A stretch of DNA of 64,000 nucleotides from an uncultured Prevotella sp. (GCA_947170265.1 CAMVSV010000011.1:1-64000); one strand, 5' to 3'; positions 17,266 to 26,653 are shown, numbered from the stretch's first letter. Notes: a model not told the origin generated them from the sequence alone. Numbers and translations: made by a program.

Positions 17266-18345
17266 TTATTGGGGGCTTAGGGTTCGGAATCCCATGTTGA
17301 CAGCCATTTGGCTGAGAGGGGAGAAGGTCTTGCGGCATACGTTCAGGAACTGCTCGTCGGACATTTGCATCAAGTCCTGCGGGGAACAGCCCAAGGCATA
17401 GTACTCGTCCAGAGTGTTGTCCCTTTTCCCGCTTTGAGGGATATACAGACGCAACGCCTTGTGCTGCACCTTCGCCATCTTGGGGAGATAGTAGTCAAGG
17501 TCGGGGATGCGGTTGCTCTTGGAAGAATTGAACGAGCCGTCGGCAGGAATCAGGTTCCAGTTCTGATTGTGCGACACGAAGCTCCACGGGATGAAGTGGT
17601 CGAGGTCATATTCATTCCTTCCAAGCGGCGTGTCCTTGTATATGCACCGGATGGGACCGCCTATCTCGATGACCTTGTTCCAGAACTTCTTCTGTCTGGT
17701 TAGCGGTTCCCGTTCTTCCGGACGAAGCAACTTGCCGGATATGTTCGGTACGTTGGGATTCTTCGACTGCAAAAACAACGTGAGATTCCACAAAGCGAAA
17801 TCTCGAAGCACCTCATAATTGGTCGTCAGATAACTGCTCCAACGCGGATTGATGGTAACAGTAAGCTCTTCACCGCTACCCGTCAAGGAATATAGACAGT
17901 CATTCTCAAACGACTGGCTGCGACGTTGCATCTCAGAATCGTCGGTCGTGTCAATCCAAGGCTTCTGGAAACGGAAAGGGACGTTATTCAACAGAATCTT
18001 GACCCTCTTCTTCACCTCCCTGTTCTCCGAGATGGCATTTGAGATGGCATCACTCTTGTCTTCGAGCCTGTCATCTACCGTTATCCCCGTCAACAGAGCC
18101 ACATCGGGAATAATCTTCGACATGGAATCGCCTTTGCCAAACGACAATCGAAAATACTGGGTTGGGTACCAAGCGTAGGCAACCATCCGCGCCGCCACAT
18201 CAAGAGCCAGAATCTCATCCTTCTGCTCCTTGACGTACATGTCCAGCAACGCTAAGAGCCAATAGAATTTGTACGTTGCCGTTGTCGTGTCAAACACGCG
18301 ATTCATGGCGTTGGTTGACAATATGTCCGACTGAGGAATCTGCAT
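17266..18345 (-). CDS. HNH endonuclease domain protein
   Basis: A 359-residue protein with an unrecognised N-terminal 230 residues and a C-terminal HNH nuclease core: CIYKDTPLG, then DLDHFIPWS (Asp249-His250), NWNLIP (Asn264) and SFNSSKSNRIPDL (third-position Asn near 273). These residues form the metal-binding beta-beta-alpha site in HNH enzymes. It follows the HTH gene by 36 bp and ends two bases before the methyltransferase-HIT gene, so the three look like one restriction-type unit, although the real substrate is unknown. The start at 18345 is the first ATG after the HTH gene. Confidence 0.8.
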   Translation of the reverse strand: MQIPQSDILSTNAMNRVFDTTTATYKFYWLLALLDMYVKEQKDEILALDVAARMVAYAWYPTQYFRLSFGKGDSMSKIIPDVALLTGITVDDRLEDKSDAISNAISENREVKKRVKILLNNVPFRFQKPWIDTTDDSEMQRRSQSFENDCLYSLTGSGEELTVTINPRWSSYLTTNYEVLRDFALWNLTLFLQSKNPNVPNISGKLLRPEEREPLTRQKKFWNKVIEIGGPIRCIYKDTPLGRNEYDLDHFIPWSFVSHNQNWNLIPADGSFNSSKSNRIPDLDYYLPKMAKVQHKALRLYIPQSGKRDNTLDEYYALGCSPQDLMQMSDEQFLNVCRKTFSPLSQMAVNMGFRTLSPQ

Positions 18346-18381
18346 ATCTTTTACAAATTAAAATGTATTATAATTCGAACG

Positions 18382-18660
18382 TCAGAATTCAGGATGTTTA
18401 CTTTCCACCCCTGTTTCAGCCTGGGAATCAACTTTCTCTTCATTATTATCAAGCTCTTCATACCTGACAAGGTCTTTAAATTCCACGTCAAGAAGTCTCG
18501 TTATCTTCATCAGCGATTCCAACGGAGGTTGTGACGAGTTGGTACACCACTTAGACACAGTAGTTGGCGCACATCCCAACTGCTTGGACAGCCAGAGATT
18601 AGACTTCTTTTTCTCTGCCAGTATCACCTTCAGGCGATTGAGGTCTTTGTTACTTGCCAT
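18382..18660 (-). CDS. XRE-family helix-turn-helix regulator
   Basis: A 92-residue protein with an N-terminal Cro/C1-type helix-turn-helix (about 10-65): KKKSNLWLSKQLGCAPTTVS is helices 2-3, followed by PPLESLMKITRLLDV. The C-terminal tail is acidic and probably disordered. It opens the transcription unit of the HNH, methyltransferase-HIT and Wadjet genes. Nested inverted repeats lie directly upstream at 18692-18747, so autoregulation in the manner of restriction-modification controller proteins is a reasonable inference. Confidence 0.85.
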   Translation of the reverse strand: MASNKDLNRLKVILAEKKKSNLWLSKQLGCAPTTVSKWCTNSSQPPLESLMKITRLLDVEFKDLVRYEELDNNEEKVDSQAETGVESKHPEF

Positions 18661-18684
18661 TGCAATATGTTTGTTATTCGCTCA

Positions 18685-18747
18685 CAAAAGTACTCGTTTT
18701 ATCTCAGACCATAGGTCTGATAGCCATTAAAAGTTACTAAAACGAGT
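18685..18747 (-). promoter_or_regulatory. promoter and nested-palindrome operator of the HTH-HNH-Wadjet unit
   Basis: On the minus strand TACTTTTG (18692-18685) matches the -7 element and lies about 25 bp before the HTH start. Upstream, TCAGACC-ATA-GGTCTGA (18704-18720) is a perfect 7-bp inverted repeat at the -33 position. Around it, ACTCGTTTTA (18692-18701) and TAAAACGAGT (18738-18747) form a second perfect 10-bp inverted repeat whose inner edge touches the -7 box. Binding there by the HTH protein would block RNA polymerase. Confidence 0.65.
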
Positions 18748-18910
18748 GTTTTTAGTGAATTTTGTTCACTTTGTGGAGCGATTTGTATCGTCTTTTCTAG
18801 TCAAACAGTTTTTCAATTTCCTAACTGATAGTATTTTGAAAGTTTACGATGCTCGTACTCCATAAAAACCATCGCCTCAATATTACCTCTTAACCATCTT
18901 TATTCCTGAG

Positions 18911-21900
18911 TCATACCCGCTCCTTTATTATCTCAACAATCGACCTGAACTGTGTCGCGCACAGCGAATCTAGATTCTCCGCATTCGTCCAGTCGATATA
19001 CTCCTTGATAGCATCTATCTTGTCATAGATGGTCTCTATCACCTTCAGTTTGTCAGCTTGGGGCTTGGCTTTGTTCGGGTCAATCTCATTCAGCCGCCTC
19101 ACCATTTCTTCCTGCTCATCTTTCTTTCCTTTCCAGTAACCTACCAAATCAGCGTAAAACAACGAACTACGAATAGTATCGTCCATCACAACGGGCAATA
19201 TCCGTTCCTTATAATGCTCATCTTCCAGAATGCCAGTCAATTCATACATGCAATTCTGGGAATACAAGTATGCCCTACTTAAAACGACGATCACCAGCTT
19301 CCCTGCTCTGATGGCATTCATGAAGTCCTTGATATTCTCGTTATAAGGACAGTCTTTCTTGTCTCGCTTGTAAGGAATGTTATGCGTATCCAGAACATAG
19401 CACAGGTAATCTACCGTATGCTGAGAACTACTCTCCCAATTGTAAGAAATATATAATATATCCTCAACTGCATCATTACCATCATCCGCATCTTGTTTTT
19501 CTTCACCCCCGCGATTTATGTCACTTACATCCGTCCTTAATAGTTCTATAACTGACTGTATATCACTGACTCCCGGATAGGACTCATAAAACTTGTCTTC
19601 AAAAGCGATGACATAGCGGTTCAAATACTTGAATTCTTCACCTTTCTTTGTAAGGTCTTTCAGATATTGCTTGACTTCCTTCAGTGCTTCCTCACTCAAT
19701 AAAGCTATTCGTTCCAAGGATGTCATAATGCTATTTGATGTATGAATACCGTCAATCTTATGTTCTTGACAGTACTTTACAAAATAGCACAAGGATGGTA
19801 TGGCGTTCGGTGTCACATAGTTAAAGATGAAATCCTCACCATGATCCATCATATCTGGATGCCGTACCAGATAGTCAAGTCCGTCCAGACTTCCCATACT
19901 TATCAGCAACCTTACCGCCCTGCTCAAGTCATAGCCAGTATAGTTTTTAAACTCCGGCTCCAATTCTTGCCTTACCCAGCCATCATCACCTAAGTTTCTG
20001 TGGATAGACGTATAGCAGAACACTTTATCCGAAATACTCATACTCCGGCTGGCCGCTTTTATCTCGTCTATCATCAACTTCCCCTTGATTAGCGTTTCCA
20101 GAATATTGGCTGATAGGTTATGGGGAGATAGAGCAAATCTCAAAGCTTCTTTGTATCCTTCGCTTATGTGATTCTCAACAATATAATTGGCAAAATCGTA
20201 AGGTTTATGGCTCCTCACATTACTCGACAATTCCTTTAGTTTCTTGACAACCTCTGGGGCCAATGTCTCTACAGGTACTCTCTCTGAGATATACTTGAAC
20301 AGCGTGTACTCTGTATTAAAATAGTGATCTTTGTCTTTTCTTGATATACTTAAGTCCGAATAATCCAGAAGCCCTATAAGTGTTTCTTGGGACACTTCAA
20401 GATACTCATGCAAAAGCATTGAGACAGCTACTTTCGAGAAATAATAGGGTTGCTCTCCCTGGCTTACTTTCTCCATCGTCCTTTTTGCTGTTGCCAGACA
20501 GCGATTCTTCATCTCATCGGTTACGGTCAAGTCTTCATTAGGATTCAACATCAGTTCTTCTATCTCCTTCATGAAGAATCCATCGTACACCTCTTTATTC
20601 TTGATGCCTTTTATGATTCCCTCTTTATCGTACTGGTTGTTATCATTGGCATACTGCAAGATGAATCTGTAGGCATACTGATTATAACCATCTTCTTGCT
20701 GCCTCAGGTAATTCCAATGCTCTCTGCTGGTTTCAAACTTATCAAGAATTCCCACCATCTCCAGCACTTCTTGCTTAAAGACAGAATAATTCATAAAATC
20801 GTTGAAGCAAGTCCGTAGTCGTTCCTTCCTCTTATGAAAGCGACTATTGGCAGGAACCAACTCCTTGTAAAGGCTATTGGCATATTCAGCAACTTCTTCA
20901 CATGGCATTTCATCATACCATGAAGCCTGTGCGCGGTGATGCTCATTACCTTTCTCAAAATGACTAAAGTCTTCTTTTACATCATCTACCGTTATCCATA
21001 AGGCAGCCATAAAGAAAACCTTTCGGATGTTGTCGTGCTCTAACTCCTTTGGGTCTTGTTCAATAAATATCAGCTGGCACTTCCTGTAGAACTGCTCTCT
21101 TCCTCTTTCCCTTAAGTTCGCATCTAAGTAAGCCTTGCGTATAAGTGCTAACAGTTCTTGGGAATGTTCCTCCCTGTCAAAGTGATAATGGTATTCTTTG
21201 AATAGCCTTATATAGTAACCTTCCAATAGGGGTACTAACTCTTGGTGGCCGTTTCTGATGGAAGAAGCCAAAATATTGAGCGCATTGCTCATCATCTGGT
21301 TATACTCTTCCCATTCATCGCGGTAAAAGCTATGTGGATTATAGAATTGATGTGATATAATTTTCTTGACACTATCTTCCGTTTTTACTTTACTGAGTGC
21401 ATTGTAAACAACAATTCTCGATACAATATGCGTGGTTATCCCCTCCTGCTGGTTGTGAACATGCCTCTCCTTGTCCAGAATATAATCCACATAGTCATCA
21501 ACCCTTTCTGCAACAACTATCAGCCTGATCATCGAGCGGATTGCCTCGTAATGATCGGAAGTGCTGACTATCGCAAAGAAACGTTCCAGATATTCTTGTT
21601 GGGCAAAGAATTTATTGTCCATATATAAGAAGGATAGGTCGTGCTTCTTCTTATACGCCAACGCCTCTCGTGTTTTTTGCTCCAGCGTTTTGAAAAGTTC
21701 CTCAGTCAGTTCCTTGCTCTCATATTGCAACCACGTCCAGTTCAGGAAATAGCAGAGGCACATCAGGTCTGAATAATAGGCCGTTCCTATTTCTGCGTCA
21801 TGCAATTCATCAATGATGAAACGTATCGACTCCTGGCTCTTGGCGAATTCTATCAGATTCTTGTAGTCTTGAGTAAGAATGCTAGCCATTCGAATACCCA

Positions 21901-23533
21901 ACGATTTGTATTCAAGCATCAATCCTTTGAATACATCGCACCGGGTCACCGCGCTCAGCATGTCGCGGTCAATATAGATAATCAGTTCTAGACTGGCAGT
22001 GCGTAGCCATTTGATAATCTCTTGTATGTCATTCTCTTCTCCCCTGCCATACATAGAGACCCACAGCATAATGATATTATACCATTCAGCCTTTATCCTT
22101 CCCGTGGGTTGTGCCGCAAGTTGCTTCGCCCTGCCGATGCCCTCTCTTTTAAGGTAATTGGCTACGAGCCATTCGCGGAAGGCATTATGCTTGAAGGAGT
22201 ATCTGCCATCTTCACAGCGTATTAAGTCATATCTCAGGCATTCCGTAACATTGTCTGGATTATTATCCAAGCATATCAGCAGTTCTTCATTGCTCAGTGT
22301 CTGCACATTCAGCAACGATAATCCCAATGCTACTTTTTCAAGCAGCCTAACGGAATCATCAAAAGAATGCCTTACTGCCAACTTAACCCTTTTGCTTTCC
22401 TTCTCCTCATCATAACTCTTTTCTATAAACAGTCGGTAAATCTCAGCCTTGTTTTTAGGCAATTGTTTATTATTGTCTTTATATGCTCTTATCAACACGT
22501 TCAGGAAGAATGGATTCCTGACAAAATCGGTCAGTTCGTTCTCGTTAATCATAACGGCCAACCCGTTACCAGGTCCAAGCATATGGTTAATATGGTCATT
22601 GGCATCTCCATAGCTTAACTCTTCCAAGAAAAGGTCACAAAATTGTTCTAATTCCTTTTCTCTCCTGTAATTGCTCCTGCAGGAGAGCACCATCTTCATA
22701 TCTGGATGGTCGTAGGCATACCCGCTGATTTCCTCAATAAGGTCATCATACTTCTGCCCGTTCACCTCGTCAAGGGCATCTATCACCACCACGATTTCCT
22801 TTCCTTCCTCAAACCTAGCTAATGGAAGTTCAATCCTTTTCAGCTTGGTGTTATTACGCACTTCCAGCATTATGGGTAGATAGAGTCCGCTTTCCTGCAA
22901 TTCCCAGCAGAGTTGCTTCAGTTCCGTCGTTTTTCCAGTCTGAGCACTGCTGTAAATTATGAACTTATTGGTAGGTGCCTCTACAAGGCCAGTAACAAAT
23001 TCTACCAGACAATGTCTTTCTCTCAGTTTCAGGGCATAGTAGATAAAACTGTCCTGCGTATTCTCCAGTGAGCAATACCGTCTGATATATCCTTCTACAG
23101 TTCTGTGCTTGGGCAAACCCCTCCAACGATGGTTCTCATTAGCAGGAATATTCGACTGAATCAAGGTGTAGAGATTATCGACCTTTTCCTCCACCTTCTT
23201 TATAGCCAGCTCTTGTATAAAGTGAGCACACTCTTCGTCTTTGCGCAGTTCGTCAGCCCATAAGCTAACAAGATTCCTAATGGTAGCAACATCCTCTTCA
23301 TTGTTTCTATCTGCCACTTCGGACAACTTTTGTAGGGTTGAGAATCTTTGTTGAGCAATCCGTTGCCTCAAAGCGTCGTCCTCGCACCATTTTTCCAATG
23401 CCCTCTGGTAGCAATGGTCAATCTTCTCCTCCAACGACAAATCATCCCCACCCGAAAGCATTTGCTTTAAGGATGGGATGTTACCTGCTATATAGGAAGT
23501 AACGAAACCTACAAAAATATCAAAGCCTGTCAT
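18911..23533 (-). CDS. NACHT-type STAND NTPase with C-terminal TIR domain
   Basis: A 1540-residue NLR-like protein. An N-terminal helical region (1-150) precedes a NACHT NTPase with Walker A SSAQTGKTT (195-203), Walker B VVVIDALDE (248-256) and sensor Arg286 (LSCRSNYR). A long helical region of about 1000 residues follows, likely the sensor. The C-terminal TIR domain (about 1357-1480) starts DILYISYNW and keeps the NADase-type Glu1431 in SQNCMYEL. In known bacterial NLRs such proteins detect phage products and the TIR effector depletes or converts NAD. It starts 6 bp after the SIR2-like gene, so the two act together by inference. Confidence 0.88.
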   Translation of the reverse strand: MTGFDIFVGFVTSYIAGNIPSLKQMLSGGDDLSLEEKIDHCYQRALEKWCEDDALRQRIAQQRFSTLQKLSEVADRNNEEDVATIRNLVSLWADELRKDEECAHFIQELAIKKVEEKVDNLYTLIQSNIPANENHRWRGLPKHRTVEGYIRRYCSLENTQDSFIYYALKLRERHCLVEFVTGLVEAPTNKFIIYSSAQTGKTTELKQLCWELQESGLYLPIMLEVRNNTKLKRIELPLARFEEGKEIVVVIDALDEVNGQKYDDLIEEISGYAYDHPDMKMVLSCRSNYRREKELEQFCDLFLEELSYGDANDHINHMLGPGNGLAVMINENELTDFVRNPFFLNVLIRAYKDNNKQLPKNKAEIYRLFIEKSYDEEKESKRVKLAVRHSFDDSVRLLEKVALGLSLLNVQTLSNEELLICLDNNPDNVTECLRYDLIRCEDGRYSFKHNAFREWLVANYLKREGIGRAKQLAAQPTGRIKAEWYNIIMLWVSMYGRGEENDIQEIIKWLRTASLELIIYIDRDMLSAVTRCDVFKGLMLEYKSLGIRMASILTQDYKNLIEFAKSQESIRFIIDELHDAEIGTAYYSDLMCLCYFLNWTWLQYESKELTEELFKTLEQKTREALAYKKKHDLSFLYMDNKFFAQQEYLERFFAIVSTSDHYEAIRSMIRLIVVAERVDDYVDYILDKERHVHNQQEGITTHIVSRIVVYNALSKVKTEDSVKKIISHQFYNPHSFYRDEWEEYNQMMSNALNILASSIRNGHQELVPLLEGYYIRLFKEYHYHFDREEHSQELLALIRKAYLDANLRERGREQFYRKCQLIFIEQDPKELEHDNIRKVFFMAALWITVDDVKEDFSHFEKGNEHHRAQASWYDEMPCEEVAEYANSLYKELVPANSRFHKRKERLRTCFNDFMNYSVFKQEVLEMVGILDKFETSREHWNYLRQQEDGYNQYAYRFILQYANDNNQYDKEGIIKGIKNKEVYDGFFMKEIEELMLNPNEDLTVTDEMKNRCLATAKRTMEKVSQGEQPYYFSKVAVSMLLHEYLEVSQETLIGLLDYSDLSISRKDKDHYFNTEYTLFKYISERVPVETLAPEVVKKLKELSSNVRSHKPYDFANYIVENHISEGYKEALRFALSPHNLSANILETLIKGKLMIDEIKAASRSMSISDKVFCYTSIHRNLGDDGWVRQELEPEFKNYTGYDLSRAVRLLISMGSLDGLDYLVRHPDMMDHGEDFIFNYVTPNAIPSLCYFVKYCQEHKIDGIHTSNSIMTSLERIALLSEEALKEVKQYLKDLTKKGEEFKYLNRYVIAFEDKFYESYPGVSDIQSVIELLRTDVSDINRGGEEKQDADDGNDAVEDILYISYNWESSSQHTVDYLCYVLDTHNIPYKRDKKDCPYNENIKDFMNAIRAGKLVIVVLSRAYLYSQNCMYELTGILEDEHYKERILPVVMDDTIRSSLFYADLVGYWKGKKDEQEEMVRRLNEIDPNKAKPQADKLKVIETIYDKIDAIKEYIDWTNAENLDSLCATQFRSIVEIIKERV

Positions 23534-23539
23534 CTTGTT

Positions 23540-24574
23540 CTATAATTCGACTGGCAGGTAAAACTGCCCACAGTTTTTAATAGGTTCAATATTCACTATT
23601 CTATCCGAAGGCATCACAGCGTGGATAGCTTGTATAACAGCATCAGGGTTGATGTCCTGTACATACACTTTCTTCAAATTGGGCATTCCGCTAAAAATAG
23701 CCCTATCAGTAACCCTGTTAAAGAACGGGAATGAATAACCAATTACAACTACTATTTCAGTATCGTTTGTAGTTTGAGTTAAGGTTGACTTGATTTTTTC
23801 GTTATTAGCCGATTTTTCCCAAGCAAACGACAGATGCGTTTTGAAATCTAACCCAATTTCCGATGTGTCCACTTGTGAATCGTGATAGAATTCTATTACC
23901 TGTAGAGCCGCAGGCATATTCTTTTCATCATCTTTGATATACTGGATGGTTGACTTATCCTCAAACGTTGCAGACCCGTTGATCTTGATGACTACACCAT
24001 GGTTTGGCGGCTGTGGCCATTCTCCTTGAATGTTCTTTTCAAATAGAGGCAGTTTACTGTTGTGATTATAAGCCCTGTAAGCATTCTCTATCTGAGAGTC
24101 ATAGTTCCAGGATACAATACTGATCTCTTTGGGTAACATCAGGTTCCCCTCTTCAAGTACATTTGCCAGAAAAGTATCGTATCTGCCATCAGGTTTGTAA
24201 ACCAGTTGCGCCCATACGAAGAAAGCGCACAAGACGGATTTTAGTTTTTTGAACTCGCGCTCCCTGCCTGTCAAATAGAGTTTACGTGCATATGTATCAA
24301 TTGTGGCATGTTCTTGAATTCCCTTGATGAGTTGATCAATATCATAGAGCATGTCACGTCTCTCTAATTCTATATTGGATGCAGACTGCCTGTAAGTGTT
24401 TTGAAATACCATCTCGCAATCAGAAGGTATCACAGCCGTCTCTATATAAGCTCGAAATAAAGCAAACTGCTCCGGTATCTCCGACACAACGGGAACACCT
24501 TCAATAATTTTCTTATCCTCACCTCTTCTGCCATAACTGGCTCCTGCACCAAGGTAATATATTGTTTTGCTCAT
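23540..24574 (-). CDS. SIR2-like protein
   Basis: A 344-residue protein with a SIR2-type Rossmann fold: YYLGAGASYG (GAGAS at 9-13) binds NAD in the family, SWNYDSQIE gives Asn157 in the usual T/S-x-N-Y-D position, and VVIGYSFPFFN matches the G-Y-S motif. The motif where SIR2 enzymes carry the catalytic His (K-L-H-G-S) reads KINGSA here, so Asn199 replaces His. It may be a diverged NADase, a nucleotide sensor or an inactive partner. It is the upstream gene of the NACHT-TIR pair (6-bp gap). No SLOG domain follows, unlike ThsA of Thoeris. Confidence 0.75.
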   Translation of the reverse strand: MSKTIYYLGAGASYGRRGEDKKIIEGVPVVSEIPEQFALFRAYIETAVIPSDCEMVFQNTYRQSASNIELERRDMLYDIDQLIKGIQEHATIDTYARKLYLTGREREFKKLKSVLCAFFVWAQLVYKPDGRYDTFLANVLEEGNLMLPKEISIVSWNYDSQIENAYRAYNHNSKLPLFEKNIQGEWPQPPNHGVVIKINGSATFEDKSTIQYIKDDEKNMPAALQVIEFYHDSQVDTSEIGLDFKTHLSFAWEKSANNEKIKSTLTQTTNDTEIVVVIGYSFPFFNRVTDRAIFSGMPNLKKVYVQDINPDAVIQAIHAVMPSDRIVNIEPIKNCGQFYLPVEL

Positions 24575-24650
24575 AATTCCACAACCTCGTTATAATAGCT
24601 AACCATTTTTATTTTCATTCATCACGAAGTGTCCGTTTTGCCCTTCGAAA

Positions 24651-25904
24651 TCACGCCTCCATCAGCCACTTCCACACTGGCACCACGGGAATTCCTTCCT
24701 CCGTAACCTCCTCATCGTAAGTAATCAGCAGGCACTTCCAGTCTTCGTGCGCCTTGGCATACTTCGCCAGTGGTGGCACCTCCCTGTTGTAAGTGGTCTC
24801 ATCCTTGATGCTGTAGGACACCTGTATGGCCAGTTTCTCGTCAGGCACAATGAAGTCTATCTCCTTCTCTGCATTCAGGAAAAACACATTCTTTTTGCCA
24901 AACCGTCTGAATAGTTCCACCGCCACCATGTTCTCCAACAGCGAAGTCTCTGAGTTCATCAGGAACAGGTTCAGCAACCCGTTGTCAACGAAATAGTATT
25001 TCTTCTGCATTTCCTTTTCCGTCAGCTTCCCGACCTCGTTCTCCATGGGCAGTATCAGCCAACTGTCAGAGGCGTAATCCACATAGTCTATCGTAGTAGG
25101 CACACTGATGGGCGACCCCGTTGCCACTATCACGTTCTTCAGCCTGTTATACGACAGCGGTTGCTTCACGCTCTCTGCCATCTTCTTGATCAGGATGTTC
25201 AGCACCCTGTCGTTCTTAATGTTGTTTCGCGCACAGATGTCACCCAGGTAGATCTTTTGGTACAAGCTCGAAAGCATAGCCCGCTTGTTCTTGAACGACA
25301 GGATTTCTGGCAGACCGCCGTAATAGAAGTACTCATTCAGATGTCGCTTCACCTCGCTTCTCTGAATCGTGTCATACTCCCAATGCTCCCTCAGTTCCAC
25401 CTGCTGCGCTGCCAGATACTCTTTGAATGAATATGGGTACGCATCATAGATAAAGAACCGTCCGCCCAACGTGGTTGCCACCTCCTTGCTCAGCATCTTT
25501 GCATTGCTGCCCGTCACATAAACACGGTATTTAGCATCAGCCAGTCGGCGCACAAACTTGTCCCAGTGCGGAATGTTCTGTACCTCGTCCAGAAACACCA
25601 CCGGCTTCTTGCCATACAGTTCCAGATGGGCCTCCAGCAGACTGTTGAAGTCCTCCGTCTGGAATTCCGCCATACGTTCATCCTCAAAGTCCACAAACAG
25701 AATCTCGTCCCATCTCATTCCGGCAGCTTGTAACTGACGCACACGCTGATACAGCAGGTACGACTTACCCGCATGCCTCACGCCAACTATCACATAGTTG
25801 CCGTTCTCCTCGAATTCTACGGGACGATTCACAATCACCGCCTCGTCCACCTCGCGTTGCTTACTGATTAGGCATTGTTTGATGACATCTTTACTGACAC
25901 TCAT
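24651..25904 (-). CDS. AAA ATPase, DUF4143 family
   Basis: A 417-residue protein of the common prokaryotic AAA_14/DUF4143 type. Walker A is GVRHAGKS (41-48), Walker B is PVVFLDEVQN (Asp106-Glu107), and a sensor Asn lies in YVTGSNAKML. The C-terminal half carries the DUF4143 part with a PD-(D/E)XK-like pattern (FLNAEKEIDFIV, AIQVSYSI). The precise function of this family is not known. It precedes the SIR2-like gene by 76 bp without a clear promoter between, so it may belong to the same transcript, but such genes also move alone. Confidence 0.85.
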   Translation of the reverse strand: MSVSKDVIKQCLISKQREVDEAVIVNRPVEFEENGNYVIVGVRHAGKSYLLYQRVRQLQAAGMRWDEILFVDFEDERMAEFQTEDFNSLLEAHLELYGKKPVVFLDEVQNIPHWDKFVRRLADAKYRVYVTGSNAKMLSKEVATTLGGRFFIYDAYPYSFKEYLAAQQVELREHWEYDTIQRSEVKRHLNEYFYYGGLPEILSFKNKRAMLSSLYQKIYLGDICARNNIKNDRVLNILIKKMAESVKQPLSYNRLKNVIVATGSPISVPTTIDYVDYASDSWLILPMENEVGKLTEKEMQKKYYFVDNGLLNLFLMNSETSLLENMVAVELFRRFGKKNVFFLNAEKEIDFIVPDEKLAIQVSYSIKDETTYNREVPPLAKYAKAHEDWKCLLITYDEEVTEEGIPVVPVWKWLMEA

Positions 25905-25952
25905 ATAAATTGTATTTTATAGGATTTGCGCAATTTTATAAAGTTTGGTTTA

Positions 25953-25960
25953 CAAAGATA
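25953..25960 (-). promoter_or_regulatory. promoter of the DUF4143 ATPase
   Basis: On the minus strand TATCTTTG (25960-25953) matches the Bacteroidetes -7 element, about 50 bp before the ATG at 25904. A TTTG lies 16 bp upstream (25980-25977), closer than the usual 19-21 bp. Confidence 0.55.
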
Positions 25961-26050
25961 GGTATTTTTTATAAAACAAACTTAATAAACCCTGACTTTT
26001 GCAATAATTTCACACTTTTTTTATCACAAATTATCATTTTCCCTGTGCGC

Positions 26051-26249
26051 CTATTGTATTTGCGTTGCCCTAAACACTTCTATCAGATACGACACGATCC
26101 TTCTTCCACGTTGCCACTTTGAACTCTTGGATGTCATGAACTTCTTTTCCTCACGATAGATGAAGATGTCAACCCTTTGGACAAGAGCATACTTATAATC
26201 CTTTCCAACATAATCGTAGATAATACGGATGTAAACGACAAAGAGTCAT
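26051..26249 (-). pseudogene. unrecognised coding remnant
   Basis: This minus-strand frame of about 66 codons between two stops has no good start codon but reads like real protein (YDYVGKDYKYALVQRVDIFI, then KKFMTSKSSKWQRGRR). A second frame upstream may hold more of it (SHNKTSKTQYDSL). I do not recognise the family. The rest of the 780-bp gap between the DUF4143 gene and the PAP2 gene shows no supportable gene. Confidence 0.3.
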
Positions 26250-26645
26250 ATTGTGTCTTACTTGTCTTGTTATGACTCACGAATCTCCCAGATTCAAAAT
26301 GTTGGTAATAATTGCTATCCTCGTTAGAACCAATTTTGAAATGTGAGGGAAAAAATGGCTTGTTTCTGTTCTTCGCTGAGGAAGGAATCTTTTATGAGCT
26401 GTTGTCATTTTGGGAACACCGTATGAAGCCCTGTAATGAGACGTTGTACTACTTTTTCTTCCAGTCCCATTGTCTTTGCGATATGTTCGTGGGTAAAGGG
26501 CGCTGCTGCAGAAGTTCTTTGAAGGAATGAAACAGCAAACAGGAAACATAAAATGAATGCGTAAACATTTTTGTTTCTTAAAGAGTTTGCTAACGATTTG
26601 CAAACCTTTTTTACTCCATAGCTATGACTATATCAATTAAAACCG

Positions 26646-26653
26646 TATCTTTG
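26646..26653 (+). promoter_or_regulatory. promoter box of the PAP2 gene
   Basis: TATCTTTG (26646-26653) matches the -7 element and lies 29 bp before the ATG of the PAP2 phosphatase gene. Confidence 0.65.

Noticed and set aside
18911..24574. SIR2 and TIR genes as a standard Thoeris system
   Set aside because: ThsA has a C-terminal SLOG domain and ThsB is a small TIR protein. Here SLOG is absent and the TIR is part of a large NACHT protein.
26277..26603. A 108-residue minus-strand reading frame in the gap after the DUF4143 gene
   Set aside because: Its composition is odd (many Cys, Arg and His in no pattern), it has no neighbour or promoter, and another frame in the same gap looks more like a protein remnant.
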